A stretch of DNA of 64,000 nt from Pseudomonas wenzhouensis (GTDB taxonomy: Bacteria; Pseudomonadota; Gammaproteobacteria; Pseudomonadales; Pseudomonadaceae): the NCBI RefSeq assembly GCF_021029445.1, contig NZ_CP072610.1, positions 310,001 to 374,000 on the forward strand, in the 5' to 3' direction. Positions 8,434-17,297 of the stretch are shown in pieces; position 1 is the stretch's first letter; each line of letters starts with the position of its first letter. A program made the position numbers and the translations under genes. A model generated the notes under the pieces. The model saw only the letters and a program-made list of their open reading frames with translations, had not been told where the DNA came from and searched no databases.

Positions 8434-8793
8434 CTATTTGGGCTCGAAGATCACATACACCTTGCGGCAGGCTTCCAGCACTTCCCAGGTGCCGGAGAAG
8501 CCGGCCGGGATGACGAAGCGGTCGCCGGCGCGTACGGTCTTGGCATTGCCCTCGGCATCGCGCAGCACTGACACGCCCTGGAGAATCTCGCAGTATTCGT
8601 GCTCGGTGTAGTGCACCGTCCACTGGCCCACGGCGCCTTCCCAGATGCCGCTGCTGAACTGGCCGCAAGGGCTGCTGTAGTGGTTGCGTACGTTCTGCGC
8701 CGGATCACCCTTGAGCACCTTTTCCGGCGCGGGGCGGTAATGTTCGGCGGCGGTGCCGGCCTGGGCGAAGTCAACGATCTGTTCGATGCTCAT
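8434..8793 (-). CDS. small cupin-domain protein (Cupin_3/DUF861 type)
   Basis: The 119-residue protein is a single cupin barrel of about residues 35-117. The C-terminal cupin motif is visible as GDRFVIPAGFSGTWEVLE and the middle strands as VHYTEHEYCEILQG. This is the type found in EutQ-like and ureidoglycolate-related small cupins. The sequence gives no specific reaction. It is transcribed away from kauB, whose start is 248 bases off, so the two may share a regulatory region; a role linked to polyamine or aldehyde metabolism is only inferred from that. A terminator follows. Confidence 0.8.
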   Translation of the reverse strand: MSIEQIVDFAQAGTAAEHYRPAPEKVLKGDPAQNVRNHYSSPCGQFSSGIWEGAVGQWTVHYTEHEYCEILQGVSVLRDAEGNAKTVRAGDRFVIPAGFSGTWEVLEACRKVYVIFEPK

Positions 8794-9041
8794 CTGACGT
8801 TTCCGAAGTAAATGAAGACAGCCTGCCAGGGGGCTGATGCAGGTAGGGATGTTCAGCAGTCTATGTGTGGAAAAACGAACATGGCAAGGGCGTTTGGCTG
8901 GATTTTGTCAAAAATATTGAAAACTCCAGCGCCACTGGTTTAGTGTGGCGGGCAGGATTGGGCCCGCCAGCTGGCCCCGCGAAATTTTCCCCGGCGTACG
9001 CCCCCTTGGGCGCCCTGACGCCCATACAAGAGGATGCCGCA

Positions 9042-10535
9042 ATGACTGATCTGACCCGTGCCGACTGGGAACAGCGCGCCAAGACCCTGAGCATTGAAAC
9101 CCGCGCCTTCGTGCACGGTGAGTATCGCGCAGCCGAGTCGGGTGCCACCTTCGAGTGCATCAGCCCGGTGGATGGCCGCGTGCTCGGTCAGGTAGCCAGC
9201 TGCGACCTGGCCGATGCCGAGCTGGCGGTCAGGGATGCCCGTGCCACGTTCAATTCCGGCGTGTGGTCGCGCCTGGCGCCGGTCAAGCGCAAGCAGATCA
9301 TGATCCGCTTTGCCGACCTGATCGATGCCAACGCCGAAGAACTGGCCCTGCTGGAAACCCTGGATATGGGCAAACCGATCAGTGACGCGCTGAACATCGA
9401 TGTGCCGGCTGCTTCCCGTGCCATCCGCTGGAGCGGCGAGGCCATCGACAAGATCTACGACGAAGTGGCCGCGACTCCGCACGACGAGTTGGGCCTGGTG
9501 ACCCGTGAGCCGGTCGGCGTGGTCGCCGCCATCGTGCCGTGGAACTTCCCGCTGCTGATGACCTGCTGGAAGCTCGGCCCGGCGCTGTCCACCGGCAACT
9601 CGGTGATTCTCAAGCCGTCCGAGAAGTCCTCACTGACCGGCATCCGCATTGCCCAGCTGGCCATCGAGGCCGGTATTCCGGCGGGCGTGTTCAACGTGCT
9701 GCCGGGCTTCGGCCACACCGTCGGCAAGGCCCTGGCCCTGCATATGGATGTCGACACCCTGGTGTTCACCGGCTCGACCAAGATCGCCAAGCAACTGATG
9801 ATCTACGCCGGCGAGTCGAACATGAAGCGCGTGTGGCTGGAAGCCGGCGGCAAGAGCCCGAACATCGTCTTCGCCGACGCACCGGATCTCAAGGCCGCTG
9901 CCGAGGCCGCCGCCAGCGCCATCGCCTTCAACCAGGGCGAAGTGTGCACCGCCGGTTCGCGCCTGCTGGTGGAGAACTCCATCAAGGATCAGTTCGTGCC
10001 CATGGTGGTCGAGGCCATCAAGGCCTGGAAGCCGGGCCACCCGCTGGATCCGGCGACCAATGTCGGTGCGCTGGTCGATACCACGCAGATGAACAACGTA
10101 CTGAGCTACATCCAGGCCGGTCACGAAGACGGTGCCAAACTGGTGGCCGGCGGCAAGCGCGTGCTGGAAGAAACCGGCGGCACTTACGTCGAGCCGACCG
10201 TCTTCGACGGTGTGAACAACGCCATGCGCATCGCCAAGGAAGAGATCTTCGGCCCGGTGCTGTCGGTGATCGGCTTCGATGACGAGGCCGATGCCGTGGC
10301 CATCGCCAACGACACCATCTATGGTCTGGCGGCCGGTATCTGGACCAGCAACCTGTCCCGCGCCCATCGCGTTGGCCGCGCCGTGCGTGCCGGTAGCGTG
10401 TGGATCAACCAGTACGACGGCGGCGACATGACCGCGCCGTTCGGCGGCTTCAAGCAGTCCGGTAACGGCCGCGACAAGTCGCTGCACGCGTTCGACAAGT
10501 ACACCGAGATTAAGGCCACCTGGATCAAGCTGTAG
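9042..10535 (+). CDS. kauB: gamma-glutamyl-gamma-aminobutyraldehyde / broad aminoaldehyde dehydrogenase
   Basis: This 497-residue aldehyde dehydrogenase is the KauB/PuuC type. It oxidises gamma-glutamyl-aminobutyraldehyde and related aminoaldehydes from polyamine and arginine breakdown. Cys302 in NQGEVCTAGSR is the nucleophile and the LEAGGKSPN glutamate the base. The N-terminus MTDLTRADWEQRAKTL and the C-terminal SLHAFDKYTEIKATWIKL are characteristic of this branch. The ATG at 9042 follows AGAGGATG; an upstream in-frame start at 8865 would add 59 residues without family support. Its products feed GabT and GabD, and puuB lies 1.4 kb downstream on the other strand. The symbol puuC is equally used. 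Confidence 0.9.
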   Translation: MTDLTRADWEQRAKTLSIETRAFVHGEYRAAESGATFECISPVDGRVLGQVASCDLADAELAVRDARATFNSGVWSRLAPVKRKQIMIRFADLIDANAEELALLETLDMGKPISDALNIDVPAASRAIRWSGEAIDKIYDEVAATPHDELGLVTREPVGVVAAIVPWNFPLLMTCWKLGPALSTGNSVILKPSEKSSLTGIRIAQLAIEAGIPAGVFNVLPGFGHTVGKALALHMDVDTLVFTGSTKIAKQLMIYAGESNMKRVWLEAGGKSPNIVFADAPDLKAAAEAAASAIAFNQGEVCTAGSRLLVENSIKDQFVPMVVEAIKAWKPGHPLDPATNVGALVDTTQMNNVLSYIQAGHEDGAKLVAGGKRVLEETGGTYVEPTVFDGVNNAMRIAKEEIFGPVLSVIGFDDEADAVAIANDTIYGLAAGIWTSNLSRAHRVGRAVRAGSVWINQYDGGDMTAPFGGFKQSGNGRDKSLHAFDKYTEIKATWIKL

Positions 10536-10547
10536 CGGTACCGGGAC

Positions 10548-10662
10548 GATCTCCTGGTCGTCGGCCATACGGCGTTGCGTCCTCGCTTTCAATGCTCACG
10601 TACTGCAGTACGCTGCGCTTGAAAGCTCCGGTGCGCCTTGTCTGGCCTTAGCCCAGGAGATC
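10548..10662. repeat. long palindromic intergenic element, copy 1
   Basis: The outer arms GATCTCCTGG (10548-10557) and CCAGGAGATC (10653-10662) are perfect. Inside are a second pair, GCTTTCAA (10585-10592) with TTGAAAGC (10619-10626), and the central palindrome CGTACTGCAGTACG. The core GTCGGCCAT...GCGTT on the left and GCGCCTTG...TGGC on the right recur in copy 2 at 18855-19082. The whole 115-base stretch can fold into one long hairpin. It lies 13 bases after the kauB stop. Confidence 0.75.
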
Positions 10663-10710
10663 TTCATCGAGTTGCTTCCAGGCGAATATCTGTTTTAAAC
10701 ACTCCACTTG

Positions 10711-10745
10711 CGGCCGGGTTCCCGAGGAGCCCGGCCGTTGTCTTT
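10711..10745 (+). terminator. possible terminator or leader hairpin before the MFS gene
   Basis: The perfect arms CGGCCGGG (10711-10718) and CCCGGCCG (10730-10737) are followed by TTGTCTTT, a weak T-tract. It may end kauB transcription; it sits only about 30 bases before the MFS start, so it could also be a leader structure. Confidence 0.45.
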
Positions 10746-10775
10746 GCAGTGGCTCGTCTGCCAAGGAATTCACCA

Positions 10776-11933
10776 ATGCGTTGGGGTACCTATTTCGCCG
10801 TGTGTGCGGCGGTCATCAGCATCGGCCTGGCGCTGGGCGTGACCATGCCGTTGGTGTCGTTGCGCCTGGAAAGCTGGGGCTATGATTCCTTCGCCATTGG
10901 CGTGATGGCGGCCACTCCGGCGGTTGGTGTGTTGCTCGGAGCTTCACTGGCCGGGCGCCTGGCGGCACGTTTCGGCACCACTGTGCTGATGCAGCTGTGT
11001 CTGTTGCTCGGTGCGCTGTCGGTGGCCGGCCTGGCGCTGGTGCAGAACTATGCGGTGTGGGTGGGGCTGCGGCTGTTCCTCGGCGTGGCGCTGACCGTGG
11101 TGTTCGTGCTCGGCGAAAGCTGGATCAACCAGCTCGCCGTGGAAAAGTGGCGCGGCCGTCTGGTGGCGCTCTATGGCACCGGCTATGCGCTGAGCCAGCT
11201 CAGCGGGCCGCTGCTGCTCACCGGGCTCGGCACCGCCACCGATGCAGGTTTCTGGACGGGTGTGGGTCTGCTGGTCGGCGGTTCACTGATGCTGCTGGGC
11301 CGCAGCGGTGCGCCGCAGGTAGACGCGCACAGCACATCGGGTCGCGGTTTGCTGGTGTTCTGCCGCAAGTTGCCGGCCATTGCCTGGGCGGTGATGCTGT
11401 TCGCCGCCTTCGAGGCGATGATGCTGACCCTGCTGCCGATCTACAGCCTGCGCCAGGGCTTCACCCAGGAGGTGGCGCTGGTCATGGTCAGCGTGGTGGT
11501 GATCGGCGATGCCGCGCTACAGCTGCCCATCGGCTGGCTGGCCGACCGCATGTCGCGGCAGACCTTGTTCCGTTGTTGCGGCGTGGTGTTGCTGCTGTCC
11601 AGCCTGGCGATACCGTTGCTCCTGCACACGCCGCTGATCTGGCCGGTGTTCGTTGCCTTTGGTGCCAGCGCCGGTGGTCTGTTCACCCTGTCGCTGATCA
11701 TGATCGGCGAGCGTTACCGCGATGATGAACTAGTGCGTGCCAACGCCCACGTCGCTCAGCTGTGGGGCCTGGGTTGCCTGATCGGGCCGCTGGCCACAGG
11801 CGCCGTCAGCCAGTGGCTGAGCGGCCATGCGTTGCCGCTGATGATGGCTACCGGTGCCCTGGTATTCATCATCCTGGCCAGTCAGCGCGGTGCTTTCAGC
11901 GAGATGCAGGCGGTGGGCGCGGCACGCTCCTGA
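10776..11933 (+). CDS. MFS transporter
   Basis: The 385-residue protein has about twelve hydrophobic segments and belongs to the major facilitator superfamily, in the YcaD/Ykud-like group of small uptake or efflux carriers. ASLAGRLAARFGTT is the loop 2-3 region and GWLADRMSRQ its pseudo-repeat in the second half. I chose the ATG at 10776 because the first helix (TYFAVCAAVISIGLALGV) starts right after it. The in-frame upstream start at 10638 would add 46 residues that run through the palindromic element. The substrate is unknown; the neighbours make a polyamine or amino-acid compound plausible. It converges on puuB with only 13 bases between the stops. Confidence 0.85.
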   Translation: MRWGTYFAVCAAVISIGLALGVTMPLVSLRLESWGYDSFAIGVMAATPAVGVLLGASLAGRLAARFGTTVLMQLCLLLGALSVAGLALVQNYAVWVGLRLFLGVALTVVFVLGESWINQLAVEKWRGRLVALYGTGYALSQLSGPLLLTGLGTATDAGFWTGVGLLVGGSLMLLGRSGAPQVDAHSTSGRGLLVFCRKLPAIAWAVMLFAAFEAMMLTLLPIYSLRQGFTQEVALVMVSVVVIGDAALQLPIGWLADRMSRQTLFRCCGVVLLLSSLAIPLLLHTPLIWPVFVAFGASAGGLFTLSLIMIGERYRDDELVRANAHVAQLWGLGCLIGPLATGAVSQWLSGHALPLMMATGALVFIILASQRGAFSEMQAVGAARS

Positions 11934-11946
11934 TGCCGCTGACCAG

Positions 11947-13260
11947 CTAGAGCACTTCCTTCAGCCGGTGCCAGAGCATGCCCAGCGCCAGCAGCGGTGA
12001 GCGCAGGTGCTTGCCGCCGGGGAAGGTCATGTGCGGCACCTTGTCGAACAGGTCGAAGCCACGGCTTGCCTGACCAGCGATGGCCTCGCCGAGCAGCTTG
12101 CCAGCCAGGTGCGTTGCGTTGACGCCGTGGCCGGCATAGGCCTGGGCGTGGAACACGTTGGGCTGATCCTTGAGTCGGCCGATCTGCGGCAGGCGGTTGG
12201 CGCCGATGCCGATCATCCCGCCCCATTGGTAGTCGATGCGCACATCGGCCAGTTGCGGGAACACCTTGAGCATCTTCGGCTTCATGTAGCCAGCGATATC
12301 GGCCGGATCACGCCCGGAATAGTGGCAGGCACCACCGAACAGTAAGCGGCGGTCGGCGGAGAGTCGGTAATAGTCGACTGTCACGCGCTGGTCGCACAGC
12401 GCCATGTTCTGTGGAATCAGTTGCCGCGCCTGCTCTTCGGAGAGTTGTTCGGTGGCGATGATGTAGCTGCCGGCCGGTAGCACCTTGCCGCTCAGGGTCG
12501 GGTTGAGGCCGTTGATGTAGGCATTACAGGCCAGCACCAGGTACTTGGCGCGCGCTTGGCCCTGGGCGGTGTGCACGCGCACCTCGTTGCCGTAGTCGAT
12601 GCGTGTCACCGGTGAGTCTTCGAACAGCTGCACGCCGAGCGATTGGGCGGCAGCGGCTTCGCCGAGCGCCAGGTTGAGCGGGTGCAGGTGGCCAGAGCCC
12701 ATGTCGATCATGGCACCGTGATAGTTGTCGGAGCCGACCACTTCGTGGATGCGCTCCTTCGGCACCATGCGCAGTTCGTGACGATAGCCTAGGCTTTCCA
12801 GCTCGGCCTTGTCTTCGGCGAAGCCTTCCATGTGCGCCGGCTTGTTGGCCAGGTCGCAGTAGCCCCAGGTCAGATCGCAATCGATCTGGTACTGGGTGAC
12901 GCGTGCGCGCACGATCTCCACCGCCTCCAGGCCCATCAGCTTGAACTGACGCACGCCGTCCTTGCCGACCACCGATTCGAACTGTTCGACATCATGGCCA
13001 ACGCCGCGAATCAGCTGCCCGCCGTTGCGCCCGCTGGCGCCCCAGCCGATCTTGCGCGCCTCCAGCAGCGCCACCGACAGGCCTTTCTGAGCCAGCTCGA
13101 TGGCGGTGTTCAGGCCGCTGAAACCGCCACCGACGATGCACACGTCCACCTGCAGCTCACCGCCCAGGGGCGGGTAGGCCTGCCGGCGATTGACGCTGGC
13201 GGCGTAATAGGAAGCGGCATGCTGCGGGCTGTGGACGGGCTGGTGAACGCGGGCGTTCAT
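11947..13260 (-). CDS. puuB: gamma-glutamylputrescine oxidase-type FAD oxidoreductase
   Basis: The 437-residue protein is a DAO-family flavoprotein of the PuuB/PauB type. It oxidises gamma-glutamyl-polyamines to the aldehyde that KauB/PuuC then takes. The FAD-binding motif VCIVGGGFSGLNTAIELA is at about 40-57, and the DAO signature WGASGRNGGQLIRG at about 73-86. The C-terminal NVFHAQAYAGHGVNATHLAG completes the flavin site. The ATG at 13260 fits the family; an earlier in-frame ATG at 13329 does not add conserved sequence. P. aeruginosa has several such paralogues (pauB1-4), so the exact polyamine is not decidable. Glutamylpolyamine synthetases are not in this window. Confidence 0.85.
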   Translation of the reverse strand: MNARVHQPVHSPQHAASYYAASVNRRQAYPPLGGELQVDVCIVGGGFSGLNTAIELAQKGLSVALLEARKIGWGASGRNGGQLIRGVGHDVEQFESVVGKDGVRQFKLMGLEAVEIVRARVTQYQIDCDLTWGYCDLANKPAHMEGFAEDKAELESLGYRHELRMVPKERIHEVVGSDNYHGAMIDMGSGHLHPLNLALGEAAAAQSLGVQLFEDSPVTRIDYGNEVRVHTAQGQARAKYLVLACNAYINGLNPTLSGKVLPAGSYIIATEQLSEEQARQLIPQNMALCDQRVTVDYYRLSADRRLLFGGACHYSGRDPADIAGYMKPKMLKVFPQLADVRIDYQWGGMIGIGANRLPQIGRLKDQPNVFHAQAYAGHGVNATHLAGKLLGEAIAGQASRGFDLFDKVPHMTFPGGKHLRSPLLALGMLWHRLKEVL

Positions 13261-13472
13261 GTGCGAAATCCTGATTTTGTTGTGTGGAAAATTCAACGCA
13301 GCATAAGCGCGTGATCCGTCCGACGCCAAGTGTCAGTCGGAAAAAACACGCGGGACAGCAGAACGACGTCGTGCGCTCCGCTCGGGGATCGGCGTGTAGC
13401 TAATCCGTCCCTCTGCGGGCAGGCGTCAGCATGGCACGGTAAACTGTCGCCTTCGTTGCCAGGCGCCCGCGT

Positions 13473-13826
13473 ATGAGCTGCACAGACCGCAAGATCGACC
13501 ACCTGCGTCGCAAGATTCCGCGCTTCGACTGCGTGCCCGGCTGTCACGATTGCTGCGGGCCGGTCACTGCGTCGTCCGAGGAACTGGCACGCCTACCGTT
13601 CAAGAGCGACGCCGAACATGATGCAGCACTGGCCGAATACAACTGCGTGCACCTGGGACCGAACGGTTGCGAGGTGTACGACCAGCGGCCGCTGATCTGC
13701 CGCCTGTTCGGGACGACACCGCGTCTGCCTTGCCCGCATGGTCGCGGGCCGGAGCAGCCGATCGAGCCGGCGGTGGAGCGCCAGGTGCACCGGCTGATCG
13801 CCACCACTCGCCAGCGACTCGTCTAG
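13473..13826 (+). CDS. YkgJ-family cysteine-cluster protein
   Basis: The 117-residue protein has the conserved cysteine pattern of the YkgJ/Fliw-like zinc or iron chelating family: FDCVPGCHDCCGPV near residue 20, then NCVHLGPNGCEVYDQRPLICRLFG at about 60-83, then CPHG. The eight cysteines probably hold a metal or an Fe-S cluster. The cellular role is unknown. It appears monocistronic, divergent from puuB, and is followed by two repeat units. Confidence 0.85.
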   Translation: MSCTDRKIDHLRRKIPRFDCVPGCHDCCGPVTASSEELARLPFKSDAEHDAALAEYNCVHLGPNGCEVYDQRPLICRLFGTTPRLPCPHGRGPEQPIEPAVERQVHRLIATTRQRLV

Positions 13827-13832
13827 GCTCAC

Positions 13833-13857
13833 GGCTCCCACGCTCTGCGTGGGAGCC
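13833..13857. repeat. palindromic repeat GGCTCCCACG
   Basis: GGCTCCCACG and CGTGGGAGCC are perfect ten-base arms around CTCTG, six bases after the YkgJ stop. Similar hairpins are common between Pseudomonas genes; it may also act as a weak terminator. Confidence 0.7.
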
Positions 13858-13945
13858 CCTGCAGCGGCGCTCCGCGCCACGATTTGTCGTGAGCAGCAGG
13901 CTGGCGCAGAACGTCTGGCAGGGTGTGGGAACGATCAACCATGCC

Positions 13946-14010
13946 GTAGGAGCGAGCTCTGCTTGCGAACCAGGCCATGTAAAAGCTTCGCGAGCAGAGC
14001 TCGCTCCTGC
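13946..14010. repeat. REP pair (inverted)
   Basis: Two REP-type units face each other: GTAGGAGCGAGCTCTGCTTG... (13946-13969) and its near-perfect complement (13987-14010). This is the GTAGGAGCG class of Pseudomonas REP, and lies four bases after the dadR stop. Confidence 0.85.
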
Positions 14011-14014
14011 AGAT

Positions 14015-14503
14015 TCACTCCGGCACCGGCAGCGCCAGGCTCTCCTTAACCTCTTCCATGACGATATAGCTCTTCGATTCGCGCACGTGCGGCAGCTTGA
14101 GCAGGATGTCACCGAGCAGCTTGCGGTAGCTGGCCATCTCGTTGATGCGCGCTTTCACCAGATAGTCGAAGTCGCCGGAGACCAGATGGCACTCCAGCAC
14201 ATGCGGCAGCTTGAGCACGGCGCGGCGGAATTCCTCGAAGGTGTCACCGGACTTGTAGTCCAGGCTGATCTCGACGAACACCAGCAGGTTGGCCTTGAGG
14301 TGCTGCGGATTGAGGCGGGCGTGGTAGCCCATGACGATGCCTTCGCGCTCCAGGCGCCGTACGCGCTCGGTGCAGGGCGTGGTCGACAGCCCCACGCGCT
14401 CGCCCAGTTCGGTGAAGCTGATGCGCCCATCCTCCTGCAGGATGCGCAGGATGTTGCGGTCGATCTTGTCCAGTTCACGACGACTTTGGTGCTGGGTTCT
14501 CAT
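14015..14503 (-). CDS. dadR: Lrp/AsnC regulator of the dad genes
   Basis: The 162-residue protein has an AsnC-type helix-turn-helix at about 12-60 (LDKIDRNILRILQEDGRISF, GLSTTPCTERVRRLEREG) and a RAM effector domain at about 75-150 (FVEISLDYKSGDTFEEF, VSGDFDYLVKARI). It lies divergently from dadA with a 156-base shared promoter region. In P. aeruginosa the Lrp-type protein at this place (DadR) activates dadAX in response to alanine. Function by position and family is therefore well supported. The ATG at 14503 starts MRTQHQSRRELDKID as in relatives; the open frame continuing upstream is an antisense shadow of dadA. Confidence 0.92.
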   Translation of the reverse strand: MRTQHQSRRELDKIDRNILRILQEDGRISFTELGERVGLSTTPCTERVRRLEREGIVMGYHARLNPQHLKANLLVFVEISLDYKSGDTFEEFRRAVLKLPHVLECHLVSGDFDYLVKARINEMASYRKLLGDILLKLPHVRESKSYIVMEEVKESLALPVPE

Positions 14504-14659
14504 GGGGAATCCGCCTCTGCAAAACGGCTTATTGCCAAGAATTCTCGCCAAATATAGCTGTGTATATGGTGAAAAGCACTGCGCGGCTCTTCCTATACTG
14601 CGCCCATCTACAACAATGGCCTGTAACGCACGCGCCCTGGGCGCGGCGGGGAGAAAAAC

Positions 14660-15958
14660 ATGCGTGTTCTGGTTCTCGGCAGCGGTGTGATTGGTACCGC
14701 CAGTGCTTACTACCTCGCCCGTCAGGGCTTCGAGGTGGTGGTGGTCGACCGTCAGAACGGCCCGGCGCTGGAAACCAGCTTCGCCAACGCCGGCCAGGTT
14801 TCTCCCGGTTATGCATCGCCCTGGGCTGCCCCAGGCGTGCCGCTGAAGGCCATCAAGTGGCTGCTGCAGAAACACGCTCCGCTCGCGATCAGGGCCACCG
14901 GTGACGTTGACCAGTACCTGTGGATGGCGCAAATGCTGCGCAACTGCACCGCCAGCCGTTATGCGATCAACAAGGAGCGCATGGTGCGTCTGTCCGAGTA
15001 CAGCCGCGATTGCCTCGACGAGCTGCGTGCCGAGACCGGCATCGCCTACGAAGGTCGCCAGCTCGGCACCACCCAGCTGTTCCGCACCCAGGCCCAGGTC
15101 GATGCCGCTGCCAAGGACATCGCCGTGCTGGAAGCCTCTGGCGTACCGTTCGAGCTGCTCGACCGCGACGGCATCGCCCGCGTCGAGCCGGCCCTGGCCG
15201 GCGTCAAGCACAAGCTGGCCGGTGCCCTGCGCCTGCCCAATGACCAGACCGGCGACTGCCAGATGTTCACCACCAAGCTGGCGGACATGGCCAAGGCGCT
15301 TGGCGTCGAGTTCCGTTTCGGCCAGAACATCCAGCGCTTGGACGCCGTGGGCGACCGTATCAACGGTGTGTGGATCGACGGCAAGCTGGAAACCGCCGAC
15401 CGCTACGTGCTTGCCCTCGGCAGCTACAGCCCGCAACTGCTCAAGCCGCTGGGCATTCGTGCTCCGGTTTACCCGCTCAAGGGCTACTCGCTGACCGTGC
15501 CGATCACCAACCCGGACATGGCACCGACCTCGACCATTCTCGATGAGACCTACAAGGTCGCCATCACCCGCTTCGACGGTCGCATCCGCGTTGGTGGCAT
15601 GGCCGAGATCGCCGGTTTCGACCTGTCGCTCAATCCGCGTCGTCGCGAAACCCTGGAAATGATAACTGCCGACCTCTATCCGCAAGGCGGCGATCTGCAG
15701 CGCGCCGACTTCTGGACCGGTCTGCGTCCGGCCACGCCCGATGGCACCCCGATCGTCGGCGCCACCGCCTACCGCAATCTGTTCCTCAACACTGGCCACG
15801 GCACCCTGGGCTGGACCATGGCCTGCGGTTCCGGTCGCCTGCTCGCCGACCTGATGGCCAACAAGCGCCCGCAGATCAGCAGCGACGGGCTGGATATTTC
15901 CCGTTACGGCTCCAGTGCCCGTCAGCCCGACCTGCAGCACACCGCCCCCGCCCACTGA
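14660..15958 (+). CDS. dadA: D-amino acid dehydrogenase small subunit
   Basis: DadA is a membrane-associated flavoprotein that oxidises D-alanine and other D-amino acids to keto acids, passing electrons to the respiratory chain. The 432-residue length is standard. The FAD motif [16 protein letters not shown] is at residues 4-19, and [18 protein letters not shown] is the family's signature. [14 protein letters not shown] and [15 protein letters not shown] close the flavin site. The ribosome site GGGGAGAA lies just before the ATG. With the racemase downstream it degrades L-alanine through D-alanine, as in the dadRAX system. A gene of different character is inserted after it. Confidence 0.97.
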   Translation: MRVLVLGSGVIGTASAYYLARQGFEVVVVDRQNGPALETSFANAGQVSPGYASPWAAPGVPLKAIKWLLQKHAPLAIRATGDVDQYLWMAQMLRNCTASRYAINKERMVRLSEYSRDCLDELRAETGIAYEGRQLGTTQLFRTQAQVDAAAKDIAVLEASGVPFELLDRDGIARVEPALAGVKHKLAGALRLPNDQTGDCQMFTTKLADMAKALGVEFRFGQNIQRLDAVGDRINGVWIDGKLETADRYVLALGSYSPQLLKPLGIRAPVYPLKGYSLTVPITNPDMAPTSTILDETYKVAITRFDGRIRVGGMAEIAGFDLSLNPRRRETLEMITADLYPQGGDLQRADFWTGLRPATPDGTPIVGATAYRNLFLNTGHGTLGWTMACGSGRLLADLMANKRPQISSDGLDISRYGSSARQPDLQHTAPAH

Positions 15959-16154
15959 TCGGCCGGGGTGTTCGCCCCAGATCCCATCTGCCCGGTACTG
16001 GCCTGTCGGCCAGTGCCTGCGCGCAACCGCAACCTCGCCAGCTATGGAGGCTCGCTGTACCGACCAGGAGACGGCTTCTTCTGATTAAGACGAGCGGAGC
16101 ACAGGATTGCCTGCCGCTCTTGTACTTATAAATCTAAGAAAGAGATGTAATGCA

Positions 16155-17243
16155 ATGAACAAACAATCCATACAGATAGCCCTTGCCTACATGTCCGTAG
16201 TGATCGGTGGTGGCTTCGCTTCCGGCAATGAAATCCTGCAGTTTTTCACCCGTTTCGGCCTGATTGGTGTGGCCGGTACGCTGGTCAGCGCCCTGTTGTT
16301 TGCGTTTCTGGGGATGCAAATTGCCCGTATGAGTTCGCAAATGCAGGCTACTTCGCACAAAGAAGTGCTTTACAAGTTGTTTGGCAAGACCATTGGCTTT
16401 GGCCTTGACGTGGTGTTGTCGTTCTTCCTCTATGGTGTGGGCGTGGTGATGCTTGCCGCTGCCGGTTCGACGCTGTTCCAGCAGTTTGGTTTACCGCCAC
16501 TGCTCGGTGGTAGCCTGCTGGCGGTGCTTGCCATTGCCACGTTGTGTCTGAATGTCCGGGGCATCATCAATCTGATCAGTGTGGTGATGCCGTTTTTGCT
16601 CGGCATGGTGCTGCTGATTACCATTTATTCGATTTTCAGCTACAACGCCCCGCTGGACGTACTCAATGCGGTGGCCCAGGAAAACTCCAACCGTGCCGCC
16701 GATAACTGGATTGTGAGTGCACTGCTCTACGCTTCGTTCAACATCGCCGTGGGCCTGCCAATGCTGGTGGTAATCGGCGGTCTGACCCGCGATCATCGCG
16801 CCGCAGGCCTGGGTGGGGTCGTCGGTGGCTTGGGCCTGGGATTCCTGATTCTGGTGCTCAACATCGGCCTGTTCGCCAATATCAACCAGTTGCAAAACGT
16901 TGAACTGCCGACGTTGGCCCTGGCGGCCAACATTCACCCGGCACTGGCGGTGGCGATGTCTCTGTCGTTGATCTGTATGATTTACAGCACCGGTGTGGGT
17001 ATGTTCTTCGCCTTCAGCGCCCGCTTTTCCAAGCCGGAAACCACGCGCTTCAAGTGGGTCAGTGCGGTGTCTGTAGCCATCGGTCTGGCACTGAGCCAGT
17101 TCGGTTTCACCAAGCTGGTGGGTACCGTCTATCCCTTGCTCGGCTACGTAGGTTTTGCCCTGATCCTGGCCATCGGCTTCAGCTGGATGCGCCGTCGCTC
17201 GGCTGTCAAGGCACAGAAGGCCGAGCTCAAGACCTATCCCTGA
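16155..17243 (+). CDS. YkvI-family membrane transporter
   Basis: The 362-residue protein has ten or eleven hydrophobic segments and starts with YMSVVIGGGFASGNEILQFF, the first-helix signature of the YkvI family (related to the APC/LeuT-like amino-acid carriers). Members are uncharacterised, and a sodium-coupled amino-acid role is inferred from fold and position. It lies between dadA and ridA, a place empty in P. aeruginosa. Its codon use is visibly less GC-biased than dadA or alr (many TTG, GTT, ATT and TTT codons), which suggests transfer. In the dad operon a carrier for alanine or another substrate of DadA makes sense. The start follows AAGAAAGAGATG. Confidence 0.8.
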   Translation: MNKQSIQIALAYMSVVIGGGFASGNEILQFFTRFGLIGVAGTLVSALLFAFLGMQIARMSSQMQATSHKEVLYKLFGKTIGFGLDVVLSFFLYGVGVVMLAAAGSTLFQQFGLPPLLGGSLLAVLAIATLCLNVRGIINLISVVMPFLLGMVLLITIYSIFSYNAPLDVLNAVAQENSNRAADNWIVSALLYASFNIAVGLPMLVVIGGLTRDHRAAGLGGVVGGLGLGFLILVLNIGLFANINQLQNVELPTLALAANIHPALAVAMSLSLICMIYSTGVGMFFAFSARFSKPETTRFKWVSAVSVAIGLALSQFGFTKLVGTVYPLLGYVGFALILAIGFSWMRRRSAVKAQKAELKTYP

Positions 17244-17297
17244 TTTCACTCGGCACTGGCGGCGAAGGCCGGTGTTCATATTTCCAAGGAGCTTTTC

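Noticed and set aside
8882..8899. TGGCAAGGGCGTTTGGCT as sigma-54 promoter of kauB
   Set aside because: The GC element is two bases out of register and no enhancer sites were seen.
14504..15955. long minus-strand open frame continuing upstream of dadR
   Set aside because: It is antisense to dadA, lacks family similarity, and the Lrp start at 14503 fits all relatives. High GC gives long shadow frames.
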